Origin: an uncultured Pelagibacteraceae bacterium
Lineage (GTDB): Bacteria > Pseudomonadota > Alphaproteobacteria > Pelagibacterales > Pelagibacteraceae
Direction: 5' to 3'
NCBI GenBank assembly: GCA_902561095.1
Contig: CACEOF010000001.1
Span: 62,001 to 126,000, forward strand
DNA: 64,000 nucleotides
The notes below the pieces were generated by a model that worked only from the letters and a program-made list of their open reading frames with translations, ran no database searches and was not told where the DNA came from. This document shows, in pieces, positions 54,878-64,000 of the stretch; the stretch's first letter is position 1; each line of letters starts with the position of its first letter. Both the position numbers and the translations under genes were made by a program.

Positions 54878-56716
54878 CTAATCTAACTCAAACATATTTT
54901 TATAATCTTTTCTCAAAGATCGATCTTGATCTTCTTTTTTAAGTATACAATTTCCGATTACCAAAATATCAAGATCAGTTCCCATAAAACATTTAAATGC
55001 ATCTGTAGGAGTATTTACAATTGGCTCACCTCTTACATTGAAAGATGTATTAATTAAAATTGGGCATGAGGTTTTTTCTTTAAATTTAGACAACAATTTA
55101 AAGTATCTTTTGTTATTTTTTTCATCAACAGTTTGTATTCGAGCTGAATAATCAACATGAGTTACAGCAGGAATTTTTGATCTTCTAAGGTTTAGTTTTT
55201 CTATTCCAAATAACATTTCGTCATCACGGTTCATTTCAAAACATTTTTCTTTTTTTACATTAGAAACCATTAACATATATGGACTGTTCCCTTCGAAATC
55301 AAACCAATATGAAACATCTTCTAATAATATTGATGGTGCGAAGGGCCTGAAACTCTCTCTAAATTTCACTTTAAGATTCAGATTTTTTTGCATACTTGAT
55401 GACCTTGGGTCTCCAAGAATAGATCTAGATCCTAAAGCTCTTGGACCAAACTCCATTCTTCCTTGAAACCAACCTACCGCATTACCTTCAATTAAAAATT
55501 CAGATGTATGGTCATATAATTCATCTTCATTATAAATTTTAAAATTAGCTCCATTTTTTTTTAATTCATTTTCAATTTCATATTGAAAATACTTTGGTCC
55601 TAAATAAGAACCTTTCATCTGATCATTGCTAGAAACTTTTCTCTTTTTTTTTAATTCAAGATACCAGTAAGCTAGAGCAGCACCTAAAGCACCTCCTGCA
55701 TCACTAGCAGCTGGTTGTATCCAAATATTATCAAAAATTTTATTTTTTTTAATTTTTCCATTTGCAACGCAGTTAAGTGCTACACCTCCTGCGAGGCATA
55801 AATTATCAATTTTATATTCTTCTTTGATGGATTTAACTAAAAGTATCATGATTTCTTCAGTAACTTGTTGAATTGAAGCTGCTATATCCATATGAAATTG
55901 TGACAGTTTTTCTTTAGTGCTATCCCTAGGTTTTTGTCCAAATAGAAAATTAAACTTTTTATTTATCATTTTTAACCCAGTCGCATAATCAAAATAACTT
56001 TGATTCAACCTAAAAGATCCATCTGGTTTAATATCAAGTAAATTATTTTTAATTATATTTGAATATTTTGGTTTTCCGTATGGAGCCAGCCCCATTAATT
56101 TGTACTCACCACTATTTACTTTAAATCCTGTGTAATATGTAAAAGCTGAATATAATAACCCTAAAGAATGAGGAAAGTGAATTTCTTTTTTTATCTCTAA
56201 ATTATTTCCTATTCCAATTGCTACTGTTGTTGTTGCCCATTCACCAACCCCATCAGCAGTTAGCACCACTGCTTCATCAAACGGTGATGGAAAAAAAGCG
56301 CTTGCAGCATGGCTTAAATGATGTTCAGAAAAAAATAGTTTTTTCTCAAAGTTAAAATTCTTATCGTATTCTTTTAAATGATTTAAAATTAATCTTTTCT
56401 GGAATAATTTTTCTCTTAACCATATAGGCATAGATTTTGTGAATTGCTTAAAACCTTTTGGAGCAAATGCTAGGTAAGTTTCTAATAATCTCTCAAATTT
56501 TAGAAAAGGTTTTTCAAAAAAAACAATTGTTTCAATTTGAGATAATCTTAAATTAGAATAATCAAGCAAAAATTGAATTGCATTTTTAGGAAAATTAGAA
56601 TCATGTTTAATTCTAGTAAATCTTTCCTCCTGAGCTGCTGCAATTATTTCACCATCTTCGATCAATGCAGCTGCACTATCATGATAGAATGCTGATATGC
56701 CTAGTACAGTAGTCAA
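54878..56716 (-). CDS. NodU/CmcH-family carbamoyltransferase
   Basis: This 612-residue enzyme transfers a carbamoyl group from carbamoyl phosphate to a hydroxyl group through a carbamoyl-AMP intermediate. The N-terminal Kae1-like domain has LGISAFYHDSAAALIEDGEIIAAAQEERFTRIKHD and the metal-binding HHLSHAASAFF. LAGGVALNCVANGKI, FGPRALGSRSIL and the C-terminal INTSFNVRGEPIV are also present. Substrates in the family include Nod factors, cephems and surface sugars, so the target is unknown. It is six bases after the DUF5989 stop and three before the SGNH gene. Confidence 0.92.
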   Translation of the reverse strand: MTTVLGISAFYHDSAAALIEDGEIIAAAQEERFTRIKHDSNFPKNAIQFLLDYSNLRLSQIETIVFFEKPFLKFERLLETYLAFAPKGFKQFTKSMPIWLREKLFQKRLILNHLKEYDKNFNFEKKLFFSEHHLSHAASAFFPSPFDEAVVLTADGVGEWATTTVAIGIGNNLEIKKEIHFPHSLGLLYSAFTYYTGFKVNSGEYKLMGLAPYGKPKYSNIIKNNLLDIKPDGSFRLNQSYFDYATGLKMINKKFNFLFGQKPRDSTKEKLSQFHMDIAASIQQVTEEIMILLVKSIKEEYKIDNLCLAGGVALNCVANGKIKKNKIFDNIWIQPAASDAGGALGAALAYWYLELKKKRKVSSNDQMKGSYLGPKYFQYEIENELKKNGANFKIYNEDELYDHTSEFLIEGNAVGWFQGRMEFGPRALGSRSILGDPRSSSMQKNLNLKVKFRESFRPFAPSILLEDVSYWFDFEGNSPYMLMVSNVKKEKCFEMNRDDEMLFGIEKLNLRRSKIPAVTHVDYSARIQTVDEKNNKRYFKLLSKFKEKTSCPILINTSFNVRGEPIVNTPTDAFKCFMGTDLDILVIGNCILKKEDQDRSLRKDYKNMFELD

Positions 56717-56722
56717 ATTTGT

Positions 56723-56872
56723 TTAAAAAATTGTATAAATAAATGGAGCAACTGCTGATCCCTGACTTAAAATTATTAAACCTCCAAACAATGCTAAAAC
56801 TATAATGATTGGAAATAACCAATATTTTTTTCTCACTCTTAAAAATTTCCAAAACTCTATTACAAAGCTCAT
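56723..56872 (-). CDS. DUF5989-family small membrane protein
   Basis: This 49-codon gene encodes a small protein that starts MSFVIEFWKFLRVRKKYWLF and has a single hydrophobic helix (about residues 18-35), then GSAVAPFIYTIF. It fits the DUF5989 family, which in many bacteria is encoded beside SxtJ-like and carbamoyltransferase genes. The ATG at 56870-56872 lies one base after the SxtJ-like stop, and its own stop lies six bases before the carbamoyltransferase start. The function is unknown; a membrane tether or scaffold is a guess. Confidence 0.8.
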   Translation of the reverse strand: MSFVIEFWKFLRVRKKYWLFPIIIVLALFGGLIILSQGSAVAPFIYTIF

Positions 56873-56873
56873 A

Positions 56874-57260
56874 CTAAAATTGATTCTTCATACTATTATT
56901 TTTGTTGTCCTTAAAAATCCAGTAGGTTTTGTCTTTATTTGTCTTTAGTTTTAATATGTCTTTATTAAATATTCTCAATAATAATCCTGTAGGTGTTAGC
57001 ACAAAGAAAAAAATAAACCCCATAATTATTGGAGAAATTATTTTTCCTAAAAATATACCAAACTTAAACCATAATTTATTTAATGGTGTAAGAGTTTTAG
57101 AATTTATCAGCCCCAAACTTAAAAAAATTAAAGATATTATAAGAGACCATATTCTTAAATTAGAACCACTTATTAAAGGGTAAAAAGCTACAATTAAGAA
57201 AACAACAAAAAAAACAAATCCAAAGTTTCTGTTTGAAGGTAATTTTACTTCCTCAGTCAT
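56874..57260 (-). CDS. SxtJ-family membrane protein
   Basis: This 128-residue protein has three or four hydrophobic segments. It has the SxtJ-like pattern NRNFGFVFFVVFLIVAFYPL at the N-terminus and LNKLWFKFGIFLGKIISPIIMGFIFFFVLTPTGLLLRI in the centre. SxtJ was named in the saxitoxin cluster, where its role is unknown. The gene is 14 bases after the thyX stop. With the DUF5989 protein, carbamoyltransferase and SGNH protein it forms a tight four-gene unit. Confidence 0.8.
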   Translation of the reverse strand: MTEEVKLPSNRNFGFVFFVVFLIVAFYPLISGSNLRIWSLIISLIFLSLGLINSKTLTPLNKLWFKFGIFLGKIISPIIMGFIFFFVLTPTGLLLRIFNKDILKLKTNKDKTYWIFKDNKNNSMKNQF

Positions 57261-57274
57261 AGATATTTTTAATG

Positions 57275-58222
57275 TTAAACTAAATAATCTTTTTTATCAA
57301 ATGCTTCCATTAGTTCATTCCACTCTCTTTTTGAGAGACCCGATTGTTCAATTGAAATTTTTTCACCTTTTATAAGTTTTTTTAAAACTTCTTTACCTTT
57401 AGATGAGACCTCTGTTCCTCCAACTCTATAATCCATAAAAGCTTCGTAAGTTATAGGAACCCATTTCTTTACTGTATCTAACATTATGTCTGCATAAACT
57501 CTTATCTCATATTGTGCATGACTATCAGCTCTTAATCTTAAAAAATTCATTAAATTTAACAAATCAGTTTTCCAGTACCACTGAGTATATGTATTTAAGG
57601 TTAAATTCATTCTTGCAAGTTCTCTTGCTAAACCTTTTCTACCTTCATCAATTATTGACCCATCAAATTTCTGATTTAACATTGTTTCATAATTATCATA
57701 TGTTCTTTCAGCATCTCCTTTTAATATCTCTAAAACCTTCTCTGCTTGCTCACCTTTTAAAACATCTCCTCTTCCTTGTCTGTTACTGATCGATTGGGCA
57801 GCTAGATTTTCTTGTGATGGCAAATAAAATTCTTTATCTAAAATTGAATATCTCGCAGAATATTCATTTACATTTGCAGTTCTATGTCTAATCCACTGAC
57901 GAGCTATAAATATTGGCAATTTTATGTGGTATTTTATTTCACACATCTCAAAAGGTGTGCTATGCCAATGTCTCATTAAATATTTTATGAGCCCTTCATC
58001 TGTCGAAACTTTTTTTGTTCCTTTACCATAAGAAACTCTTGCTGATTGAACTATGGATGTATCATCTCCCATGTAGTCAACTACTCTCACAAAACCATGA
58101 TCTAATGCAGGAATTGCCTCGTAAAGTATATTTTCAAGTTTTGGTGCTGTTACTCTCTTAGTTTGGTTATTTTGGGACTGTTGGTCTTTAATATCTTCAA
58201 TTTGATCTTTTGTTAACTTCAT
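57275..58222 (-). CDS. thyX: Flavin-dependent thymidylate synthase
   Basis: This 315-residue enzyme methylates dUMP to dTMP with FAD and methylene-tetrahydrofolate, replacing ThyA. The ThyX motif RHRX7S is present as R112-H113-R114 to S122 ([11 protein letters not shown]). [15 protein letters not shown] and [18 protein letters not shown] complete the active site. The length is somewhat above the usual 220-300, because of N- and C-terminal extensions. It lies between a glycosyltransferase and the SxtJ-like gene on the same strand. Confidence 0.95.
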   Translation of the reverse strand: MKLTKDQIEDIKDQQSQNNQTKRVTAPKLENILYEAIPALDHGFVRVVDYMGDDTSIVQSARVSYGKGTKKVSTDEGLIKYLMRHWHSTPFEMCEIKYHIKLPIFIARQWIRHRTANVNEYSARYSILDKEFYLPSQENLAAQSISNRQGRGDVLKGEQAEKVLEILKGDAERTYDNYETMLNQKFDGSIIDEGRKGLARELARMNLTLNTYTQWYWKTDLLNLMNFLRLRADSHAQYEIRVYADIMLDTVKKWVPITYEAFMDYRVGGTEVSSKGKEVLKKLIKGEKISIEQSGLSKREWNELMEAFDKKDYLV

Positions 58223-58270
58223 AAAGTTTTAATTCACCTTAAATATTATATTTAATATAAATTTTTTAAA

Positions 58271-58969
58271 TTAATTAAATTTAATTTTTATAAGTCCATA
58301 TATATTTCTGAAAATTATTCCAAGTAAATTTTTAAGTTTATACCCAGCCTCTCCTTCAATTCGTGGATAATGCTTTATCGGTTTTTGAACAAATTTAATA
58401 TTTCTTGATATTGATAAGCCAATAAAACCCCACCAAAATCCTTCTTTCATGAATAAAAGTTTTTTTTTATCCAATTTTTTAAATGTAGAATTCAATCCTA
58501 GTACAAATGGACAACTTGGATCTATTAATTTTGAATTAAACAATACTGAATGTAATATTTTAAAAAGTTTACTATATAAAAGTCTATTCCATGGATCCTT
58601 TCTTGGATTTCTATATCCAATTAGGAATTCATTTTCATTGGGGAGATTAATTAAATTTTCAATGAGGGAACTAACTTTTATTTGGTTATCACTATCAGTA
58701 CATAGTATAAAATTTTTTTTCGAATGAGTTATTCCGTCTACTACAGCTTTTGAGTATCCTCTTTTTTGTTTTTGGCTGAGATTAATTATTGGAAAAATAG
58801 TTTCAAGCTTTGATATTAAATCTTTTGTTCCATCTGTACTACCATCTTCAACTAATACAAACTCATGATCAATTTCATTTTCTATAAGTGCTAAATTCCA
58901 AGAAGTTAGAAGTTCTCTCAGATTATTTGCCTCATTATGTATTGGTAGAACGATTGAAATACTAATCAT
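58271..58969 (-). CDS. Family 2 glycosyltransferase
   Basis: This 232-residue cytoplasmic-face glycosyltransferase has GT-A signatures: ISIVLPIHNEANNLRELL at the start, VEDGSTDGT with the first Asp pair, and LCTDSDNQI as the DxD-type site. GFWWGFIGLSI is near residue 180. It lacks clear C-terminal membrane helices. Family members transfer sugars to lipid carriers such as polyprenyl phosphate, or build surface glycans. It lies 60 bases from the divergent large membrane protein, which might share the pathway. Confidence 0.86.
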   Translation of the reverse strand: MISISIVLPIHNEANNLRELLTSWNLALIENEIDHEFVLVEDGSTDGTKDLISKLETIFPIINLSQKQKRGYSKAVVDGITHSKKNFILCTDSDNQIKVSSLIENLINLPNENEFLIGYRNPRKDPWNRLLYSKLFKILHSVLFNSKLIDPSCPFVLGLNSTFKKLDKKKLLFMKEGFWWGFIGLSISRNIKFVQKPIKHYPRIEGEAGYKLKNLLGIIFRNIYGLIKIKFN

Positions 58970-59028
58970 AGTTAAGTTTATACTTTATTTAATTTTATTT
59001 TTATAATTTTAATCTAAGATTATTATAA

Positions 59029-60888
59029 ATGAGTATACTATTTCATTATATATATGGTTTAACGCTATTTTCATTCTCATTTATAATAACAAAGTCTATT
59101 TTTATTAATTATAAATTTAAGAATTTAGAAAAAGTAATATTTTTTCCAATAAGCGTATTTTTTACTATTTTTTTAATATTAACTTTTTATTTATACTTTA
59201 AAATTTGGCTTATAATATTTATTTTTTTAATATTAAATATTTTAAGAAACTTTCAATTATTATTTAAAAACCTAAAAAAAACATTTTTTAATTATAATTT
59301 TTTATTAATAAATATTATTTTAATTTCACTTTGTATAAATAATGTAACTATAGTTCACTCCCCTACAGAGTTTTATAATGGGTGGGGCTTAACAGATACA
59401 ATGTACGGAATCAGTAGAACATTTTCATACCCCATATCTTATTTTGAATTTAAAGATTTATCACTAGTGGATCATAAATTTCCTATTGCGCAATCATTTT
59501 TTGGAATTTTGGCTTTACCAATTAATTATTTAAAAATATTTGATCCCTTTTTATTTATTTCAGTATCAGTCCAAATTTATTCATTCGTATGTTTGTATTA
59601 TGTTTTCCAAAACTATAAAAAAAATCAAAATATAAGCAATGCAGATCTAATTCTTATGTCGATATTTGTAGTTTGTTCATTAAAGTTTCCACTTTATTTT
59701 CTAGAAAATGGCTGGAAAGCTATTTTAATTATTCCTTTAGCATATTCATGTACTAAAGTTTTAATAAACAAAGAAAATTTCAACGAAATAAAAATTTTAG
59801 CAATTATATTTTTATTAGTGATATCAGCTTTTTTGATTAAAACAGGAATTATAATTGTATTAGGTTTATTAACTATTATTGAATTTTTTTCATTTTCAAA
59901 AAGAGGTCAATTGATCGTATTTTCTCTCGGGATAGCTTCATTAATTGTATTTTATCTATCTTTTTCTTTAGATCAATTATTTGATTATTTTTACCAGCCA
60001 GATTCAATACTTTCTATTTCAAGTTATAAAATCGCAAAATTTAATCTTTTGATAACTCTTTTTTCCTTAATCATTTTGAGATTTTTTTCTAGTATGAATA
60101 ATAAAATATTTATTTTTTTATACTCAAATCTTATATTTTATTTTCTATTTCCAACAATATCGGTTTTTAACTTATTTTTTACTTATTTAATAATTCTATT
60201 TTATTTCTTAGAAAATGATCAGATAATTTTTAGGAAATTTATTAAAAATAAATATATTTATTTCTTTATAGTAGTATTTATATTTGTAACAATTGTTGGG
60301 TATTTTATTCAAAATGAATATTTTTTAATATATTTATGTTTTATATCTTTAATATTTTTTTCTATTGTAGACGTCAAAAATAAGAAAATAAAAAAACTTT
60401 TTAATACTTTCTTAATTTTTTTATTAATTACGAGTACATTGTCTTTTGCAAAGGTAATGGGAGTAGTAAATATGAATTATCAATATCACTCACTTTCGAG
60501 TTCTGAGAATGATATTGCTTTGAAAGCAGAAGAAATAGTTGATAAGAATGGTTTGATTTTTACTGATTTAGGTAAAAACTTTGATAATTATCATGGAAAA
60601 TACGGTGACGCTTTTGCTCTTCAATTGACTCAATCTAATAGACAATTTTTTTTATTATCTTTTTATACAGATCTATATAATTATTATGATAATTCTGAAC
60701 GTAAAAAAATCATAAGTTTAAATGATAAAGTGTTGAGTGGTTCTTTTAAACCTGATCAAATTAAGTTAAATCAAAAGTTTGATGATTACTATGCTCTGAT
60801 TGAGAAAGATAAATCTATTATTCCAGATAGTTTTAAACTTGCATATTCAAATGATAAATACTCAATTTATCAAATTGTTACTAAATAA
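59029..60888 (+). CDS. Large multi-pass membrane protein, family not recognised
   Basis: This 619-residue protein has about twelve or more hydrophobic segments in residues 1-450, then a soluble C-terminal region of about 160 residues. I do not recognise the family. The loop around 110-160 (VHSPTEFYNGWGLTDTMYGISRTF and VDHKFPIAQSFFG) resembles the periplasmic loop of GT-C-fold glycosyltransferases, but no defining DxD was located. Composition is extremely A/T-rich, with long T runs, and unlike the housekeeping genes. It converges on the second SGNH gene with a 27-base overlap. A role in surface-glycan assembly is inferred from its neighbours. Confidence 0.55.
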   Translation: MSILFHYIYGLTLFSFSFIITKSIFINYKFKNLEKVIFFPISVFFTIFLILTFYLYFKIWLIIFIFLILNILRNFQLLFKNLKKTFFNYNFLLINIILISLCINNVTIVHSPTEFYNGWGLTDTMYGISRTFSYPISYFEFKDLSLVDHKFPIAQSFFGILALPINYLKIFDPFLFISVSVQIYSFVCLYYVFQNYKKNQNISNADLILMSIFVVCSLKFPLYFLENGWKAILIIPLAYSCTKVLINKENFNEIKILAIIFLLVISAFLIKTGIIIVLGLLTIIEFFSFSKRGQLIVFSLGIASLIVFYLSFSLDQLFDYFYQPDSILSISSYKIAKFNLLITLFSLIILRFFSSMNNKIFIFLYSNLIFYFLFPTISVFNLFFTYLIILFYFLENDQIIFRKFIKNKYIYFFIVVFIFVTIVGYFIQNEYFLIYLCFISLIFFSIVDVKNKKIKKLFNTFLIFLLITSTLSFAKVMGVVNMNYQYHSLSSSENDIALKAEEIVDKNGLIFTDLGKNFDNYHGKYGDAFALQLTQSNRQFFLLSFYTDLYNYYDNSERKKIISLNDKVLSGSFKPDQIKLNQKFDDYYALIEKDKSIIPDSFKLAYSNDKYSIYQIVTK

Positions 60889-61983
60889 ATATTTTAGATT
60901 TTCTGCTATTATTTTATGTCCTAGCTCATTCGGGTGATTATCATAAGTAATAATATATTCCTCTGGTTTTTCATGCATTTTTTTCATCATATTAGATAAA
61001 TCAAAAAACTTTATGTCATGTTTCTCAAAAAAATTTTTTGAATATTTTAAAAAATGAAGTGTTGGATTATCTAATAGCGGCAGATTCTGATAATCATACC
61101 AGCCACTGTAAATAATATTAAGTTGTGTATTGCATTTTTTTGATGTTTCTTTTAACCTTAAGAGTAATATTTTCCCTGCAATTTCGGCAACATCTAACTC
61201 AGTAGGTATTCTGTGTGATGGGATATCAAAATCTGAAGATGGCAATATATTTTGCCGCCAAAATTTTTTATCTTTTATATTAACAATTGTTTGTCTTAAA
61301 AGATAGAAAACATGACTATTTCTAATAAGAAATTTATAAAAAGGAATTTTATGGTATTTCGAATGAGTAACTAGTGGTTTCACACTTCCGTATTCAACTT
61401 TGAAAATTTTCATAATTTGAGAATAATGAAAATCAAAAATTCTATCTATTTCAGGATGATTAGTATTTTTAATTTTAATAAGGTTAAGAATATCCATTTT
61501 ATATAATTTTGAGACATAACCCCTCCTAAAATCATCTGTATTAAACATAACAATCACATTTTTAGGATCAATTTCTTTACAATATGTTTCTAAGTATCTT
61601 GTATAATCGGCAATTCCCCAACCAGGAACTGAGGGATTAATAACTTTATAATTTTTTAGATACTTTTGTAGAAGCTCTGTAAAAATATATTTATCATTAA
61701 TTAACCACCCAAAGGTAAAAGAGTCTCCTAATATGAGTAGTTTATCATGGTTATTATTACTTGAGGTGATTCTATTACCAAATTCATCAAAAGTATATTT
61801 TGCAGTTCTACCAAGAGCTCTATGAAAATATTTCGAGTTTTTTCTCAAGATATTTAATCCATTTTTATCTCTTACCGAGTACCAACCATCTAAATTTTGA
61901 GGATAAAAGAGCTTGAGAGAAAATTCAAAAATTAACAGCACAAGTAAGATAGAGGAAAAAAGTAATAATAAATTCTTTTTCAT
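60862..61983 (-). CDS. SGNH/GDSL-like secreted hydrolase
   Basis: This 373-residue protein has an N-terminal membrane or signal segment (about residues 3-27). Block I is LLILGDSFTFGW (S88), and the C-terminal block is YDNHPNELGHKI, with D348 and H350, so the catalytic dyad is complete, unlike in the SGNH protein at 53768. An esterase or acyltransferase activity on a surface glycan is likely. NTDDFRR near residue 150 may be block III. The substrate is unknown. It overlaps the divergent membrane protein gene at the 3' end by 27 bases. Confidence 0.72.
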   Translation of the reverse strand: MKKNLLLLFSSILLVLLIFEFSLKLFYPQNLDGWYSVRDKNGLNILRKNSKYFHRALGRTAKYTFDEFGNRITSSNNNHDKLLILGDSFTFGWLINDKYIFTELLQKYLKNYKVINPSVPGWGIADYTRYLETYCKEIDPKNVIVMFNTDDFRRGYVSKLYKMDILNLIKIKNTNHPEIDRIFDFHYSQIMKIFKVEYGSVKPLVTHSKYHKIPFYKFLIRNSHVFYLLRQTIVNIKDKKFWRQNILPSSDFDIPSHRIPTELDVAEIAGKILLLRLKETSKKCNTQLNIIYSGWYDYQNLPLLDNPTLHFLKYSKNFFEKHDIKFFDLSNMMKKMHEKPEEYIITYDNHPNELGHKIIAENLKYLFSNNLIN

Positions 61984-62017
61984 TATTTATCTTTAATTGA
62001 AAAATTTTTTTTTGGAT

Positions 62018-62782
62018 TTAGTATCCAATAACTTTATCAAATTTAGCAAAATTTGGTTTGTCTGATGTATACATTGCTGTCACCATTACTCTAAATTTTT
62101 CCTTAAGAACTAGACCTCTGTGGATGCCATTTGTATCTGCAAATATTAATGTACCCTTATCTCCTGTACAAGAATGCAGACTATTTTCACCATATTTTTT
62201 TTGGACTGACTCTTCGTCTAAATTTACATCTTGCCATGGATATCTATGGCTTCTTTCTACAAATTGAAAAGGTCCATTATTATTATTAACATTTTCTAGG
62301 TAAAAAAAAATTTTTATCAATTTTACGTCATCTGCATCTCTATGAAATATTTGAGTATGAACAGGATGATTAAAAAAATTATTTTTATAATCGGCAACGA
62401 CTTCTATTATTCTTAAATAAGGTTTAAAACCAAAATACTGTTTTATATTATTAATTATGAATTTATCCTCAGCAAAATTAATTAGGTCTTGATCAGGAAA
62501 ATATCGACTTATACGTAATTTATAGCTTGATTTATTAACAGGATTTGAATTTTGTTTTACATAATCAAAAATCTCTTCTTTGTTTAAATTTTCATATAGA
62601 TCGATAATTTTTTTTGCTTTTTCATTTTTTTTATGAAAATTATATTCTGTACTAATTCCTTTTTTTCGCAAGTTCTGTACATGAGGATATATTTCGTCAT
62701 TTATAATGTTTGGTTTAGGAAATTTAGAAAGTTTAAAATTATAACGTATTTTTCTAATTTGAGTTTTAATCACATTCAACAT
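62018..62782 (-). CDS. Phytanoyl-CoA dioxygenase-like Fe(II)/2-oxoglutarate oxygenase
   Basis: This 254-residue protein has the PhyH facial triad: H147 and D149 in IFHRDAD, and H221 in NGIHRGL. A basic residue at R231 probably binds 2-oxoglutarate. FFYLENVNNNNGPFQFVERSH is the typical PhyH core. Such enzymes hydroxylate small molecules or lipids. The N-terminal 100 residues are basic and not recognised. Location among SGNH and radical SAM genes suggests a tailoring role in a surface or secondary-metabolite pathway. Confidence 0.8.
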   Translation of the reverse strand: MLNVIKTQIRKIRYNFKLSKFPKPNIINDEIYPHVQNLRKKGISTEYNFHKKNEKAKKIIDLYENLNKEEIFDYVKQNSNPVNKSSYKLRISRYFPDQDLINFAEDKFIINNIKQYFGFKPYLRIIEVVADYKNNFFNHPVHTQIFHRDADDVKLIKIFFYLENVNNNNGPFQFVERSHRYPWQDVNLDEESVQKKYGENSLHSCTGDKGTLIFADTNGIHRGLVLKEKFRVMVTAMYTSDKPNFAKFDKVIGY

Positions 62783-62917
62783 TTTAAACTAATACTATAA
62801 TTTCAAATTTCTTCAAATTAAACTATAAATTCCAAAAAATCTGACTATAGTTAATTATGTTAGATAATTTATTTCTTTTATTATATACATAATTTGATTA
62901 AATATTTTTAATTGATT

Positions 62918-64000
62918 ATGAGCAATGCACTAGGCAATAGTAAAATCAGGCAAGAAAGTATAGCCGAAAAAGTAGATACTCAACAAATAAATAATCTTTA
63001 CTTATCAAAATTGAATGAATTTGAAAAAATTGTTAATGAAACAGGCGACCCTTACTCTAAAGATCTATTAAACCATCTTAAAAAATTTAGAAAACTTGAT
63101 TTAATAATTAACAAACATATGGAAATGTTTATTATAAAATATCAAAATAATTTCACAAAAATAATTAAATATTTAATTTTTAGATATAAATTTCAATTAG
63201 CTGGTAAAAAAAAAATAAATCTCGGATATCCACCTTATTTATTAATTGAACCAGTTTCTACTTGTAATTTAAGGTGTCCATTTTGTTTCCAAACAGACAA
63301 AACATTTACAAAAAAACCTTTTATGGGTGTAATGGACTTTGATTTTTTCAAATCTATAGTAGATCAAGCTGATGAGTTAGAAACTGGTGCAATTACCATT
63401 GCTAGTAGAGGTGAGCCAACTATGCATAAAAAATTTGTCGACATGCTTGAATATGTAAATACGAAAAAAAATATTTTTGAATTAAAAGTAAACACCAATG
63501 GAACATTTCTCAATGAGGAAAAATGCCATGCAATATTTAAGAATAATGTAACACAACTTGTTGTGTCCTCAGATCATTATATAAAGGAAGACTATGAAAG
63601 ACTTAGATTAGGAAGCAATTTTGAAAAAGTTGTAGAAAATGTTGATATGCTTTTTAATATAAGAAAAAAGCATTATCCCGATTCCCTAACCGAGATAAGA
63701 ATTTCGGGGATTGATAACGAAAAAAATTTAGATAAAGAAAAATTTAAAAAATTTTGGATAAAAAGATGTGACCACGTCTCTGCCTCATATCCTTTAGAAA
63801 GATGGAACACATATGAAAATGAAATTGATAATATTAAAGATCCGTGTGAAAATCTTTGGGATAGGATGTATGTTTGGTTTGATGGAAAAGTAAATCCTTG
63901 TGACGCTGATTATAAAAGTTACTTGAGCTACGGAAGTGCTAAAGAATACGACTTAAAAGATTTATGGAACAATAAAATTTTATCTAAAACAAGAAATCAA
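62918..64000 (+). CDS. Radical SAM protein with SPASM-like C-terminus, partial at window edge
   Basis: This frame is open from ATG at 62918 to the end of the window (361 codons, no stop). The cluster motif is TCNLRCPFC (C116, C120, C123). GAITIASRGEPTMH and VNTNGTF are the usual radical SAM beta-strand motifs. A C-terminal segment with CENLWDRMYVWFDGKVNPCDADY resembles SPASM/twitch cysteines that bind auxiliary clusters. An unusual helical N-terminal extension of about 100 residues precedes the core. The substrate is unknown; its neighbours suggest modification of a glycan or peptide. Confidence 0.82.
   Translation, partial: MSNALGNSKIRQESIAEKVDTQQINNLYLSKLNEFEKIVNETGDPYSKDLLNHLKKFRKLDLIINKHMEMFIIKYQNNFTKIIKYLIFRYKFQLAGKKKINLGYPPYLLIEPVSTCNLRCPFCFQTDKTFTKKPFMGVMDFDFFKSIVDQADELETGAITIASRGEPTMHKKFVDMLEYVNTKKNIFELKVNTNGTFLNEEKCHAIFKNNVTQLVVSSDHYIKEDYERLRLGSNFEKVVENVDMLFNIRKKHYPDSLTEIRISGIDNEKNLDKEKFKKFWIKRCDHVSASYPLERWNTYENEIDNIKDPCENLWDRMYVWFDGKVNPCDADYKSYLSYGSAKEYDLKDLWNNKILSKTRNQ

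Noticed and set aside
60862..60888. Frameshift suspected from the 27-base convergent overlap
   Set aside because: Both genes end with intact family blocks (the SGNH D-x-H block is internal to the overlap-free part), and convergent overlaps of this kind are common in streamlined genomes.

Overview
This window looks like a chromosomal segment of a SAR11-type alphaproteobacterium (Candidatus Pelagibacter / Pelagibacterales). The sequence is very AT-rich, the genes are packed with overlaps of 1-4 bases and few gaps above 100 bases, and no insertion sequences, prophage, CRISPR array, tRNA or rRNA genes are visible. The content is typical of a streamlined marine heterotroph: many ABC importers for organic nitrogen, small exporters, ThyX, and complete branched-chain amino acid synthesis. 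The organism assignment is inferred from composition, gene content and gene order, not from a marker gene. Layout: positions 1-9.8 kb hold the 5' end of aconitase, a LysE exporter, a CsaA-like protein, an M20 deacylase, an aldehyde dehydrogenase, a ureohydrolase, a predicted exported metallopeptidase with a cyclophilin, and a divergent beta-oxidation pair. From 9.8 to 16.2 kb a minus-strand operon encodes EutA and DoeA/EutD homologues (ectoine catabolism) followed by a polyamine-type ABC importer. Two DMT permeases and a hotdog-fold protein follow on the plus strand. From 18.7 to 32.1 kb there are two complete HAAT (Liv-type) importers. The minus-strand run of 15 genes also carries an AzlCD exporter, a CsiD/GlaH glutarate hydroxylase, a ProC-like reductase, an unknown secreted four-cysteine protein and a 22-codon peptide gene. 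The solute-binding gene of one importer sits on the opposite strand and converges on it. From 32.1 to 37.8 kb lie small redox, repair and amino acid genes. They include a LysE exporter whose ribosome-binding site lies inside a perfect 11-bp hairpin, which is the most interesting candidate regulatory RNA here. From 37.9 to 52.9 kb a long minus-strand run joins hflKC, degP, miaA, ilvBNC, leuA and the full rod-shape set mreBCD-mrdA-rodA. mrp is divergent from hflK. From 53.8 kb to the end the content becomes accessory and surface-like: a carbamoyltransferase/SxtJ/DUF5989/SGNH quartet, thyX, a family 2 glycosyltransferase, a large membrane protein, a second SGNH protein, a PhyH-like oxygenase and a truncated radical SAM gene. 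Working together, the central part appears devoted to capturing and degrading nitrogenous osmolytes, polyamine-like compounds and amino acids. Two importer operons show a repeated design: the binding-protein gene has its own promoter-like sequence and is followed by a strong hairpin terminator before the permease genes. This should give an excess of periplasmic binding protein over membrane components.
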